Positions 55,538 to 64,000 of a stretch of DNA of 64,000 nt are shown piece by piece. Source of the stretch: Rariglobus hedericola (GTDB lineage Bacteria; Verrucomicrobiota; Verrucomicrobiia; Opitutales; Opitutaceae); assembly GCF_007559335.1 (NCBI RefSeq), contig NZ_VMBG01000001.1:1798001-1862000 (forward strand), written 5' to 3'. The translations under genes were made by a program, and so were the position numbers. Position 1 is the stretch's first letter. Each line of letters starts with the position of its first letter. Below the pieces are notes generated by a model. The model did no database searches. It had not been told where the DNA came from and saw nothing but the letters and a program-made list of their open reading frames with translations.

Positions 55538-55560
55538 CTTAAACTTTCCCCTTAAACTTA
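55538..55560. promoter_or_regulatory. CTTAAACTT direct repeat in the LacI-oxidoreductase spacer
   Basis: CTTAAACTT occurs at 55538-55546 and 55551-55559, 13 bp between starts, in the 100-bp divergent spacer close to the oxidoreductase start. A LacI-type palindrome with a central CG is not obvious, so this is reported as a repeat of possible regulatory use. Confidence 0.35.
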
Positions 55561-55572
55561 ATCTGCGAAGCG

Positions 55573-57147
55573 ATGTCCGCCCCCTACTATTTCAAGCCCG
55601 CCGCCCACGTTGGGCCCGATCATCCCGTCCTCACCGCCGACCTGTGCGTTTACAACGCCAACGCCGCCGGTGTCGCCGCCGCCATTCAGGGCGTGCGCGA
55701 CGGGTTGAGCGTCCTCCTGCTCAATCCCGGCTGGCATGTGGGCGGACTTTCCTCCGGCGGTCTCGGCTTCACCGACTTCGGCAACAAGGCCGCCGTCGGC
55801 GGTATCGCCCTCGAATTTTATAAACGCATGGGCGTTCATTATGGCGTCGAAGCCGAGTGGCGCTTCGAACCGCACGTCGCCGAAAAAACGCTCACCGACT
55901 GGCTCGCCGAAATCGGCGTCACCGTTCACCACGGCTATTACCTCGAATCCGCCGTCGTCGCCGATGGTCGCATCACCGAGATCAGCTTCACCCACGGCGC
56001 CCGCGCACGCGCCGCCCAGTTCATCGATGCCTCTTACGAAGGCGACTTGCTCGCCGCCGCCGGCGCGAAGTTCACCGTCGGCCGCGAGGGCAACGCGAAG
56101 TATGGCGAGACGCTCAACGGAGCCATCGTCCACCCCAAGCATCAGTTCAACAATCCCGTCGATCCCTACGTCGTCTCCGGCGATCCCGCCAGCGGACTCC
56201 TTCCCGGCATCGAGCCCGGCGAACCCGAAACCGGCGCCGGCGACCATCGCGTGCAGGCTTACAACTTTCGCATTTGCATGACGCAGCGCGAAGACATCCG
56301 CGTGCCGTTCCCGCAACCCGCGCACTACGATCGTTCCCGCTACGAACTCCTCGCCCGCTACATCAAGACCGGCTGGGACCAGATGTTCTGGAAGTTCGAT
56401 ATGATCCGCGGACTCAAGACGGACACCAATAACCACGGTGCCGTCTCCAGCGATTTTATCGGCGAGAATTACGCCTGGCCCGAAGCCAGCCACGAGGAGC
56501 GCGAAAAAATCTTTCAGGCCCACGTCAACTACGTGCAGGGCCTCTGGTGGTTCTATCGCACCGATCCCGCCGTGCCCGCCGACGTGCAGGCCAAGGTCAA
56601 CACGTGGGGTCTCGCCCGCGATGAGTTTGCCGACACCGGCCATTGGCCGCACCAGCTCTACGTTCGCGAAGCCCGCCGCCTCGTCGGCGCGTTCGTCATG
56701 ACGGAACAGCACTGCCTGTCCAAGACGCTCGTCGAAGACGTGATCGGTCTCGCCGCCTACACGATGGATTCGCACAACTGCCGTCGCTTCGTCAAAGACG
56801 GCCGCGTCTACAACGAGGGCGACGTGCAGGTTCATCTGCCCAAGCCTTACGGCATCAGCTACCGCACGCTCGTCCCGCAACGCGGCGAGGTCACCAATCT
56901 GCTCGTTCCCGTGTGTCTCTCCGCGTCCCACATCGCCTACGGCAGCATCCGCATGGAGCCGGTTTTTATGGTGCTCGCCCAGTCCGCCGCGACCGCCGCA
57001 GCCCTCGCCATCAAAGGCCAAGTCGCCGTGCAGGACGTTCCCTACGACGAGCTCCGCAACCGGCTCGAAGCCGGCAAGCAGGTCCTCGTCTGGGACGACG
57101 CCCTGCCCCACGGCAACGGCAACGACGGCAGTCCGATCGGTCGCTGA
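55573..57147 (+). CDS. FAD-dependent oxidoreductase (FAD_oxidored family)
   Basis: A 524-residue flavoprotein. The dinucleotide-binding start is DLCVYNANAAGVAAAIQGVR with GLSVLLLNPGWHVGGLSSGG, a variant of the usual GxGxxG (here NANAAG). RAAQFIDASYEGDLLAAAGA is the family's second conserved block, and SASHIAYGSIRMEPVFMVLAQSAATAA near the end is the third. Proteins of this type occur in polysaccharide-use clusters of Verrucomicrobia and Planctomycetes and are often misnamed xanthan lyase-like; the substrate is unknown. No signal peptide. Divergent LacI regulator suggests sugar-linked control. Confidence 0.82.
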   Translation: MSAPYYFKPAAHVGPDHPVLTADLCVYNANAAGVAAAIQGVRDGLSVLLLNPGWHVGGLSSGGLGFTDFGNKAAVGGIALEFYKRMGVHYGVEAEWRFEPHVAEKTLTDWLAEIGVTVHHGYYLESAVVADGRITEISFTHGARARAAQFIDASYEGDLLAAAGAKFTVGREGNAKYGETLNGAIVHPKHQFNNPVDPYVVSGDPASGLLPGIEPGEPETGAGDHRVQAYNFRICMTQREDIRVPFPQPAHYDRSRYELLARYIKTGWDQMFWKFDMIRGLKTDTNNHGAVSSDFIGENYAWPEASHEEREKIFQAHVNYVQGLWWFYRTDPAVPADVQAKVNTWGLARDEFADTGHWPHQLYVREARRLVGAFVMTEQHCLSKTLVEDVIGLAAYTMDSHNCRRFVKDGRVYNEGDVQVHLPKPYGISYRTLVPQRGEVTNLLVPVCLSASHIAYGSIRMEPVFMVLAQSAATAAALAIKGQVAVQDVPYDELRNRLEAGKQVLVWDDALPHGNGNDGSPIGR

Positions 57148-57159
57148 TCGCGGTTCACC

Positions 57160-57825
57160 TCACGCCGCAACCCGACGACGACGGAACAGTGCGAAACCGA
57201 GCACGCCCGCGCCAAAGAGGGCCGCGTAGGTGGAAGGCTCAGGGATCGCACCGGGAGATCCAATATTGCCGAGCACATTGGCCGAGACAAACGCACCAGC
57301 CACACCATTGGCACTCACCTCGGTCAGTACCGTGGTGTTGCCGGTGAAAGCGCCGCCGTTGTAGTAAAAACTACGTCCTTCGGTTGCTGCCCCGAAGGAC
57401 GCACCGGTGATAAACGTTCCGACGGAATCGAACACATTGACCGCGTCGCTTCCGGAACTCAGCCCGATGCCGCCACCACTGTAGGAACCGACCTGAACAG
57501 AACCCACGCCGCCCCAGAACGACCTGAACGAAGCAATCGTGGTGGAATCTCCTTCGATAAAGATGACCGACTCGCCTGCGGCGATGGAGGTGACGCCAAG
57601 CAAACTCAGGGAAGTGGCAAAGGCATTGCTGGCATCGTCGACCTTGAAACCTGTAACATCAATGGCGCTGCCGCTCATATTGGTCAGCTCGAACCAGTCG
57701 GCGGTGCCGCCGGTTCCCGAAGAGGACATCGCCTCGGTAACGATTAACACCGGAGCGGAGCGAACGACCGCGGTAAACGCGCCGAATGAAAGCAGCGCGC
57801 AAAGAAGTTTGGATGAATAATTCAT
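57160..57825 (-). CDS. Exported PEP-CTERM protein with lamin-tail-like domain
   Basis: A 221-residue protein starting at 57825, with a signal peptide (LLCALLSFGAFTAVVRSAP). Residues 25-120 look like a lamin tail domain (VLIVTEAMSSSGTGGTADWF, ELTNMSGSAIDVTGFKVDD). The C-terminus carries a full sorting signal: the motif IPEPSTYAA, a hydrophobic helix (LFGAGVLGFALF) and an RRRR cluster. Exosortase would cleave and attach it at the cell surface. It lies 43 bp downstream of the next PEP-CTERM gene, on the same strand. Confidence 0.85.
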   Translation of the reverse strand: MNYSSKLLCALLSFGAFTAVVRSAPVLIVTEAMSSSGTGGTADWFELTNMSGSAIDVTGFKVDDASNAFATSLSLLGVTSIAAGESVIFIEGDSTTIASFRSFWGGVGSVQVGSYSGGGIGLSSGSDAVNVFDSVGTFITGASFGAATEGRSFYYNGGAFTGNTTVLTEVSANGVAGAFVSANVLGNIGSPGAIPEPSTYAALFGAGVLGFALFRRRRVAA

Positions 57826-57868
57826 GATAAGTGTGATGATGGATTTAAAGTATGCGGACGGAAAATGA

Positions 57869-59626
57869 TCAGCGGCGGCGGCGGCAAAGCACCAAGCCCA
57901 GGGAGGCTGCACCCAACAAAGCGGCGGCACTCGCCGGCTCGGGGATCGCCGAGATTCCGCTCAGGTCGAACACCGCAATCGATCCGCTGATTTCGAAACC
58001 GGCGATCAGGAGCGCCTTTCCGGTCGGGCTGTCGGCGGCGGAAATGAAGAGCAACGACTCGGGGGCGCGGTAATCGCCGCCGCCGTTTTCGCCGGTGAGC
58101 AAGTTGTAGTAATCGACGATCTGGATGTTGTTCAGATCGGTGACATCGAAGGCGAAAATACCGTTCTGACGCTCGGCGGCGGCGAAGATGTAATCATGCC
58201 CGTCAACCGAGCCAAAGGCCACGGCTTCGATCTCCGGGCCCTTGTCGCGCGAGCGGCTGTCGAGCGTGCCGGCGAAGTTCGCCATCGTGGAACCCTCGGC
58301 GTTGATGTTGAAGGTCGTGGGATCGTTGGCCGCCACGAAATCCTCGATCATCGATCCGCTGTCGAACACGACCGCACCGGTATTGCCGTTGACGATGCTG
58401 ATGCTGCGCGAGCTGATCGTGGTGACGACGTCGATCTTGCCGTCGCCATTGGTGTCACCGTCGATCTTTGAAATGCGCAGATTGCCGAGCGCTCCGGGAG
58501 CGGTGGAATTGCCGGCGTATTGGGCATCGAGCGCGGCCTTGGTCGCGGGATCAACCAGACCGGCGGTCACGGCGGCGGCGTAGGTGATACGATCGGCGTC
58601 ATCAGGGCGGTAGTCGCCCTCGTTGGCGGTGACGATGTAGGTCGTGCCCGCGCGCTCGAACTTCGCAATCGTGTCGGGGCTGCGCAGCGCGGCGACCGTG
58701 TCGTTCACATTGATGCCGTCCCCTCCGGCGTTGGAGGCATCCATGCGCTGGTTAACCGTGCCGAGATCGTGGATCGCCGTGATCTTGTCAGTCGCGAGAT
58801 CGTAAACGGCGATCGCATTGTTCTCCTGCAGGGAAATGTAGGCGGTGGTGTTGGTCGTCGTGATGTATTCCGGCTCGATGTCGAGATAACGGTCGCCGGA
58901 AGCGATACGGGAAACTCCGCCCAGCGTGGCCGCAATGGGCACATCGCGATTGTTGCGCAGATTCTCGATGGAAACGCCGTTGGCGAGATTGGCTGCTTCG
59001 AAAGTCTTCGTCGTCACGGCCGAGCCGGTCAGTCCCTGAATGCCGGCGGTGTTGGTGATGCCCGAAAGGTTGATCACGCTGATCGAACCGGCAGCGGGCG
59101 TCGTGCTGACGTTGGACGGATTATCGGGATTGCCCGTGGCCTCGCCCTCGTTGGCGATGACGATGCGCGTGCCGTCGGGCGTGATCGTCACCGAGTCGGG
59201 ATGATAACCCACATCCAGCGTGGTGAGCACTGTGCCAGTGGACACCTGGAAGAACACAGCCTTGCCCTGCGTGGTGTTGTTGGCCTTGGGAATGAGCGTG
59301 GCCACCGCGAAGTCGCGGTTCTGCGTATCCACGACCACACTGCTCAGCGAGAAAGTGTCATTGAGCGCAAACGCCGCGCCGGAGAGGTTGACGTTGCGCA
59401 CCGCACCCAGCGCACCGTTGGAACCCAGCGTGTAGATCTGCACACCCTGTCCCGTGGCGGACGAGTAAGTGCTCAGCAGGCTCGAGGTGGCCTTGTCGTA
59501 GGAAAGAATCTCCGCGCTGTTGGGAAGTGAAACACCACCGAGGAAGTTAAGCTCGGCATGCGCAGGAACAGCAAACGGTGCAACCGCTGCGAGTGCGGTG
59601 ATAAGGAGACGGGCTGGATGGTTCAT
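57869..59626 (-). CDS. Exported PEP-CTERM protein with choice-of-anchor I domain
   Basis: A 585-residue exported protein from the ATG at 59626 (signal peptide LLITALAAVAPFAVPAHAE). A beta-propeller-like body follows: VDTQNRDFAVATLIPK, PDSVTITPDGTRIVIANEGE, TYIVTANEGDYRPDDADRIT, RSRDKGPEIEAVAFGSVDGH, YRAPESLLFISAADSPTGKALLI. This is the choice-of-anchor I (alkaline-phosphatase-like) domain found with several surface anchors. The end is a PEP-CTERM signal (IPEPASAAALLGAASLGLVL then CRRRR). The repeated NEGE/NEGD motifs may bind metal. No exosortase gene lies in the window. Confidence 0.88.
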   Translation of the reverse strand: MNHPARLLITALAAVAPFAVPAHAELNFLGGVSLPNSAEILSYDKATSSLLSTYSSATGQGVQIYTLGSNGALGAVRNVNLSGAAFALNDTFSLSSVVVDTQNRDFAVATLIPKANNTTQGKAVFFQVSTGTVLTTLDVGYHPDSVTITPDGTRIVIANEGEATGNPDNPSNVSTTPAAGSISVINLSGITNTAGIQGLTGSAVTTKTFEAANLANGVSIENLRNNRDVPIAATLGGVSRIASGDRYLDIEPEYITTTNTTAYISLQENNAIAVYDLATDKITAIHDLGTVNQRMDASNAGGDGINVNDTVAALRSPDTIAKFERAGTTYIVTANEGDYRPDDADRITYAAAVTAGLVDPATKAALDAQYAGNSTAPGALGNLRISKIDGDTNGDGKIDVVTTISSRSISIVNGNTGAVVFDSGSMIEDFVAANDPTTFNINAEGSTMANFAGTLDSRSRDKGPEIEAVAFGSVDGHDYIFAAAERQNGIFAFDVTDLNNIQIVDYYNLLTGENGGGDYRAPESLLFISAADSPTGKALLIAGFEISGSIAVFDLSGISAIPEPASAAALLGAASLGLVLCRRRR

Positions 59627-59747
59627 TGAAAAGAACCACCGATTGAGCGCAGCTTGTGCGCACATGCACGCCACGGATTGTTAAACCGCGGCGACGCCGT
59701 AACACGGAATTAACGCAGGCTAACACGCGAGCCCGTGCCCGCGGGCT

Positions 59748-61682
59748 TCACTTGATCTTTTCCGCCTCGGCTTCGAGACGCGTGACCAGCTCGTCCATCT
59801 GGTCGATCACCGCCTGCACGGTTTCGCGCTTGGAGAGATCCACGCCGGCTTTGCGCAACTGTTCCATCGGGTGGTCGTTGCCGCCGCTCTTGAGCAACGT
59901 GAGATAACGGTCCGTCGCGGCGGCGCGTTCGCCGGTCGTGCCCGTGTTCATCGTCTTGTAGAGCTGCGCTGATGAAGCGAAACACGTTGCGTATTGATAG
60001 ACGTAATACGGCGAGTTGTAGAAATGAGGGATGCGCGTCCACGTGTAACGGTAAAGTTCATCCAGCGAAACCGCTTCGCCGTAATAGCTCTTCAGCAGAC
60101 TGCCGTAGAGTTCGCTGAACACATCGGCCGTGAGCGGCTCGCCTTTCTCGGCGAGCGTATGAGCACGATACTCGAAGTCCGCGAACAACACCTGCGTGTA
60201 GAACGTGCCCACGATGGAATCGATGGCGTGCTGAAGCAGGAGAAAGCGCTCCTTAGGATCCTTGCTCTCGGCGAGCAGTTTCTCGAGGAGCAGGCGCTCG
60301 TTGATTGTCGAGGCCACCTCGGCCACGAAGATCGTGTAGTCCGCGGTGACAAACGGCTGGTTTTCCTCGGACAACCGCGTGTGCATCGCGTGGCCCATCT
60401 CGTGCGCGAAGGTAAACACCGCGTCCTGCGTGTCGTTGTAATTCATCAACACATACGGGCCCACGCCGTAAACGCCCGCGCTGTAGGCACCGGAGCGCTT
60501 GCCCTCGTTTTCGTAAACATCGAGGCGGTTGCCATCGAGAAGCTCGGACAGTTTCGCCTGATACTCAGCACCGAGCGGCGCGACGGAAGCACGCACGATA
60601 TCGCGGGCCGGCTGGTAGGGCCACACCGTGTCGTCCTTCACGAGCGGAATCTGCCCGTCGTAGAGGTGATAGGTTTTAAGCCCGAGGATTTTTTGGCGGA
60701 GCTTGAAGTAACGTTGCAACGGCATCGTGCCGGCGCGAACGGTGTCGACCAGCGTGGTGTAAACTTCGACGGGGATCGCATTGCCATCGAGCGCGCGCGC
60801 CAGCGTCGTCGGATAATCGCGGGCCTGTGACATGAACCAACCGCGCTCTAGGATGCCGCGATAAATGGCCGCGTAGGTGTTCTTGGTCGCCTCGTAAGTT
60901 TTCAGGTAGGCCTCAAACGCCTTCGCGCGATCGGCCTGATTGTAGTTGGTCGCGAGGATCGACTGATATGCGCCCGGCGTGAGCGTGACTTCCTTGCCAT
61001 CGGACAACGTGATCGTCGGAAATTTGATGTCCGAGGTGCTGAGCTCCGAATAAACGGAGCGCGGCGTCTCGTTGAAGCGCGTGGCGTAGGAGAGCAACTT
61101 CTCGCCCTTCTCGTCCAAGACATGTTGTTGCTGGCGGTAAGCGTCGAGAATCGGAAAGCGGTAGGGCGCGAGATCGGGCGTGGTATCGAGCCAGCCTCGC
61201 ATCGTAGGTTCGGGAATCGCCAGCAACTCGGGGTTGAACCACGCGGTGGCCGTCCCGAATTTCGCGAAGAGCGATTGCACGCGTTGCAGACGGCCGGCGA
61301 TTTCTTGGTTGCGCGTGTCGGTGTCGCGCTGGAGTTGGGGATAACGGAAGACGCGATACTGAATGATGCCAATTTCGTCATAGAGCCGATAAGCGTGCAG
61401 GATCGCGGCGGCGCCGTCCTTGAGCGTGCCTTTGAGTGCGGCAAACGCCTCCATCTTTGCCTCCATGTCTTTCATGCCCTGCTCCCAGGCGGTCCAGTCG
61501 GCGTAGATCGGGGCAAAGTCCCATTTGTAGCCGGCGGCAATCTCGGCGCGGTTGCGGGTCGTGGGTTTGGTATCGGCGAGAGCGTGGGTCATCAGAAAAA
61601 GGGAGGCGGTTGCGAGAGTGAATGAGCGCACAAAGGAAGGGGAGAAAAGGCCGTTCATTCCCGCCACTAATAATGCTTTCAT
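59748..61682 (-). CDS. pepF: Exported M3-family oligoendopeptidase F
   Basis: A zinc metallopeptidase of 644 residues. The active site HEMGH lies at residues 427-431 (FTFAHEMGHAMHTRL), with the third ligand Glu in FVAEVASTINERLLLE. The N-terminal helical domain starts at about residue 45 (AAGYKWDFAPIYADWTAWE). Unlike typical cytosolic PepF, it carries an N-terminal signal peptide (SFTLATASLFLMTHALAD), so it probably degrades peptides in the periplasm. ATG at 61658 is an alternative start. It is divergent from the HAD gene with 45 bp between. Confidence 0.92.
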   Translation of the reverse strand: MKALLVAGMNGLFSPSFVRSFTLATASLFLMTHALADTKPTTRNRAEIAAGYKWDFAPIYADWTAWEQGMKDMEAKMEAFAALKGTLKDGAAAILHAYRLYDEIGIIQYRVFRYPQLQRDTDTRNQEIAGRLQRVQSLFAKFGTATAWFNPELLAIPEPTMRGWLDTTPDLAPYRFPILDAYRQQQHVLDEKGEKLLSYATRFNETPRSVYSELSTSDIKFPTITLSDGKEVTLTPGAYQSILATNYNQADRAKAFEAYLKTYEATKNTYAAIYRGILERGWFMSQARDYPTTLARALDGNAIPVEVYTTLVDTVRAGTMPLQRYFKLRQKILGLKTYHLYDGQIPLVKDDTVWPYQPARDIVRASVAPLGAEYQAKLSELLDGNRLDVYENEGKRSGAYSAGVYGVGPYVLMNYNDTQDAVFTFAHEMGHAMHTRLSEENQPFVTADYTIFVAEVASTINERLLLEKLLAESKDPKERFLLLQHAIDSIVGTFYTQVLFADFEYRAHTLAEKGEPLTADVFSELYGSLLKSYYGEAVSLDELYRYTWTRIPHFYNSPYYVYQYATCFASSAQLYKTMNTGTTGERAAATDRYLTLLKSGGNDHPMEQLRKAGVDLSKRETVQAVIDQMDELVTRLEAEAEKIK

Positions 61683-61727
61683 CGCTTGCGTCGAGCCGCC
61701 CTCCGCAAAAGGTGGGAAACATTATTT

Positions 61728-62390
61728 ATGCTGCGCGCACTCATATTTGATTTTGACGGGCTCTTGGTGGACACCGAAACCGTGCTCATCGATGCATGGG
61801 TTCAGCTACACGATGAAGATGGGCTCAAGGCCGACCGCGGCATTCTGCACCACATCGTCGGCCACACCGATGTCGTGCACGACTACTGGACCGCCTACGC
61901 CCCAGATATCGACCGCGCCACGCTGGAAGAACGTTATCGCACAACCGCACGACAACTCACGCTCGCCGCTCCGCCCCTGCCCGGTGCGCTCGCTTTGCTC
62001 AACGCCGCCCGCGATGCCGGCCTCAAGATCGGCCTCGCTTCCAACTCCACTCACGCTCACGTCGAGGGCCACCTCGCGCATCGCGGCATGCTAAAGCTTT
62101 TTGATTTCATCGCGTGTCGCGACGATGTCGCCATCGGCAAACCCGAGCCCGACGTCTACCTCGCCGCTTTGCGCGGACTAGGCGTGGATGCGAACGAGGC
62201 CGTCGCTTTCGAAGACTCGGTGCCCGGCCATGTCGCCGCCCATCGCGCCGGTCTGCGCGTCGTCGTCGTGCCGAACCCTTCGACGCGTCACTGCGAATTC
62301 CCGTATGGGGGTATCATACTCGAATCACTCGCCGATATTTCGCTGAAAAGCCTGACAGATATTCTCAACCGCGACTCGCAGGGTCGGTAA
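61728..62390 (+). CDS. HAD-family phosphatase (beta-phosphoglucomutase-like subfamily)
   Basis: A 220-residue hydrolase. Motif I is IFDFDGLLVDTE (nucleophile Asp8 with Asp10), motif II GLASNSTHAHVEGHL (Ser), motif III GKPEPDVYLAAL (Lys) and motif IV VAFEDSVPGHVAAHRAG (acidic pair). The helical cap (HHIVGHTDVVHDYWTAYAP) is of the subfamily IA type. Substrate not predictable beyond small phosphorylated metabolites. Start at 61728 by motif position; the frame extends to 61686. The end overlaps the convergent glpD gene by 26 bp. Confidence 0.9.
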   Translation: MLRALIFDFDGLLVDTETVLIDAWVQLHDEDGLKADRGILHHIVGHTDVVHDYWTAYAPDIDRATLEERYRTTARQLTLAAPPLPGALALLNAARDAGLKIGLASNSTHAHVEGHLAHRGMLKLFDFIACRDDVAIGKPEPDVYLAALRGLGVDANEAVAFEDSVPGHVAAHRAGLRVVVVPNPSTRHCEFPYGGIILESLADISLKSLTDILNRDSQGR

Positions 62391-63924
62391 ACACATAGCC
62401 CCGGGCCAGCCCTGTGTAAGCGGAAACCTGCGCCCGCTCCCACGCCGCATCGCGACCCAGTTCGCGTGCGAGCAACCCGGCCACCACCGGCGCGGCCTCG
62501 ATCGAGGCACATGCATTGAGCAACAAGGCGCGCGTCCGCCGCGCCAGCACATCTTCCACCGTGCGCGCCATTTCGCGCCTCGCGTGCCAGACCACCTCGA
62601 CCTTGCGAAATGAAAACGCCGGATGCACCCGCTCGCTCAACTCCGTCTCTGCGCCAGCCAACTCGTGGATCGCGGCCGCATCGGAACCATAAACATCTGA
62701 CGCCGACTCCATCCAACCGTGCACCTTCAAATCCGCCGTGTGGCTTTCGCGTCGGGGCCAGCCCGCCGACACTTCCGCGTGATTGATGACGTCTTCGCCC
62801 ATCTTGCGATAAGTTGTCCACTTCCCGCCGGTGATGGTCAGCAATCCGCCCGCACTGTTCACAATAGTGTGATCGCGTGATAACGAAGCGGTGCGCCCCG
62901 TGCCCGCCATCTTCACCAGCGGCCGTAGTCCTGCATACACACTGAGCACGTCCGCGTCTGATGGATCCGTCGTGAGATACTTGCGGGCGTGCTCCATGAC
63001 AAATGCCCGCTCTTCATCCAGTGCGCGCGGTTCAATCGAGGCATGAGGCACTGGCGTATCCGTCGTGCCCACGATCACGCAATCATGCCACGGCACCGCA
63101 AACAACACGCGCCCGTCAGCAGTCTTCGGCACCATCAACGCCGCTTCTCCCGGCAAAAACCGGCGAGGCAAAACCACGTGAATGCCTTGGCTCGCCGTTA
63201 CCAGGGGCACCGCCGCAGCCTCATCCAGTTTCCTCAGTTCATCGACAAACACACCCGTCGCATTGATGATGATTCGGGCGTTCACCGTGAACTCCGCACC
63301 GGTTTCTTCATCGCACACCTCAACTCCGGTAATCCGTCCCGACTCCTTAATAAAACCGGTGCACGCACAATAATTCACCAGCACCGCGCCTTGATCAGCC
63401 GCCGTCTGCGCCAGATTGATCGCCAGTCGCGCATCATCGAACTGGCCGTCATGATAAACGACCCCGCCCACCAATCCCGCAGGCTCCACCGTGGGCAGGA
63501 GCCGCAACGCTTCCGCGCGATCCACCCGGCGCGAAGCCCCCAGATTCAGCTCGCCCGCCAGACAATCGTAAGCGGTGAGTCCGGTGCCATAGAAAAACCG
63601 GTTCCATCGCGTATAGCTTGGAATCACGAACGCCTGATTACGCGCCAGATGCGGCGCGTTGCGCAAAAGCCGGCCGCGTTCCCGCAACGCATCGCGCACA
63701 AGCGAAATGTTGCCCTGCTTCAAATAACGCACGCCTCCGTGCACCAGCTTGGTTGATCGGCTGGAGGTGCCTTTCGCGAAATCACTCCGCTCGATCAACG
63801 CAACCCGGTAACCACGTGTCGCCGCCTCGACTGCCGCGCCCAAGCCCGTCGCTCCTCCACCGATAATGAGAACATCAAACGCATCCGTCGCGCGCAGTTG
63901 ATCGAGCATCGGTGCGCGTTGCAT
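62365..63924 (-). CDS. glpD: Glycerol-3-phosphate dehydrogenase, FAD-dependent
   Basis: Oxidises glycerol 3-phosphate to dihydroxyacetone phosphate, feeding electrons to quinone at the membrane. 519 residues. The FAD-binding start is FDVLIIGGGATGLGAAVEA, followed by SRSTKLVHGGVRYLKQGN, the GlpD signature; GGLLTITGGKWTTYRKM and TKLVHGG blocks are standard, and the C-terminal DAO-C domain ends the protein. The frame's first codon is TTG at 63930; ATG at 63924 is preferred. It follows a GlpQ-like gene directly, in one operon, so diester breakdown and G3P oxidation are linked. Confidence 0.94.
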   Translation of the reverse strand: MQRAPMLDQLRATDAFDVLIIGGGATGLGAAVEAATRGYRVALIERSDFAKGTSSRSTKLVHGGVRYLKQGNISLVRDALRERGRLLRNAPHLARNQAFVIPSYTRWNRFFYGTGLTAYDCLAGELNLGASRRVDRAEALRLLPTVEPAGLVGGVVYHDGQFDDARLAINLAQTAADQGAVLVNYCACTGFIKESGRITGVEVCDEETGAEFTVNARIIINATGVFVDELRKLDEAAAVPLVTASQGIHVVLPRRFLPGEAALMVPKTADGRVLFAVPWHDCVIVGTTDTPVPHASIEPRALDEERAFVMEHARKYLTTDPSDADVLSVYAGLRPLVKMAGTGRTASLSRDHTIVNSAGGLLTITGGKWTTYRKMGEDVINHAEVSAGWPRRESHTADLKVHGWMESASDVYGSDAAAIHELAGAETELSERVHPAFSFRKVEVVWHARREMARTVEDVLARRTRALLLNACASIEAAPVVAGLLARELGRDAAWERAQVSAYTGLARGYVFTDPASRG

Positions 63925-63926
63925 GA

Positions 63927-64000
63927 TCAAGCCTCCGCCAGTTGATTCCGCAACCAGCCAGGGCGGTCGGTCGTGATGCTCACCACCCCCGCTTGCGCGA
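63927..64000 (-). CDS. Glycerophosphodiester phosphodiesterase, C-terminus only (partial)
   Basis: The last 23 codons of a gene entering from the right edge: GVVSITTDRPGWLRNQLAEA and stop. The (V/I)-x-TDRP ending is the conserved C-terminal motif of GDPD-family phosphodiesterases (GlpQ/UgpQ), which split glycerophosphodiesters into G3P and an alcohol. The stop lies 2 bp before the glpD ATG, so the two form an operon. The call rests on this short motif and the functional pairing. Confidence 0.65.
   Translation of the reverse strand, partial: AQAGVVSITTDRPGWLRNQLAEA

Noticed and set aside
55558-57111. A 517-codon minus-strand frame opposite the FAD oxidoreductase gene.
   Set aside because: Shadow frame; the plus-strand protein has recognised flavoprotein motifs.

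Overview
The window is GC-rich chromosomal DNA that best fits a verrucomicrobial bacterium, probably of the Opitutaceae type. The support is a PilM/N/O/P/secretin locus like the Akkermansia muciniphila pilus-related cluster, a tiny basic AURKAIP1/COX24-type ribosomal protein gene, two exported proteins with PEP-CTERM anchors, and dispersed intergenic repeats. The taxonomic call is inference; there is no rRNA gene here to settle it.

Layout. 1-1049: the start of a probable fructose PTS permease gene divergent from a DeoR-family regulator, with a phased array of TTTCG boxes between them. 1085-7829: central metabolism and envelope genes (aminotransferase, LysM lipoprotein, KdsD for Kdo synthesis, a class I and a class II fumarase, YjbQ). 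7912-11195: an ECF sigma factor with a coupled membrane partner, a polyprenyl diphosphate synthase and a CPBP protease. 11252-15535: a pilus-assembly-like operon on the minus strand. 15783-23864: the mini ribosomal protein, an AddB-AddA-like recombination nuclease/helicase pair, rpsT, RNase P RNA and a zinc-ribbon coiled-coil protein. 23997-29709: an Rrf2 regulator with a probable operator, then gyrB and gyrA.

29765 to about 40700 is an accessory island, visibly richer in A+T than its surroundings. It opens with a two-gene unit, a stand-alone SIR2-family NADase-like protein followed 4 bp later by a 964-residue helical protein with no family I recognise. I consider this the best candidate for an undescribed (anti-phage) system. 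Behind it come single small exported or lipoprotein genes separated by copies of a TCGAGCCAATGGGGTCAGGCC-type repeat carrying three alternative tails, plus a truncated copy of a DUF6194 gene whose full-length relative lies at 47864-48268.

40809-54433 holds mostly small membrane or exported proteins of unknown role, a PRMT-like methyltransferase, DUF5069, a single-domain class III nucleotidyl cyclase, a PtsN-like IIA protein and two tandem CorA transporters. 54444-64000 has a LacI regulator divergent from an FAD-dependent oxidoreductase, two PEP-CTERM proteins, an exported M3 peptidase, a HAD phosphatase, and a GlpQ-like/GlpD pair that would turn glycerophosphodiesters into dihydroxyacetone phosphate.

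Starts were moved downstream of the longest open frame wherever coupling, a Shine-Dalgarno match or family length favoured it. No tRNA, rRNA, CRISPR array, integrase or intact insertion sequence was recognised.
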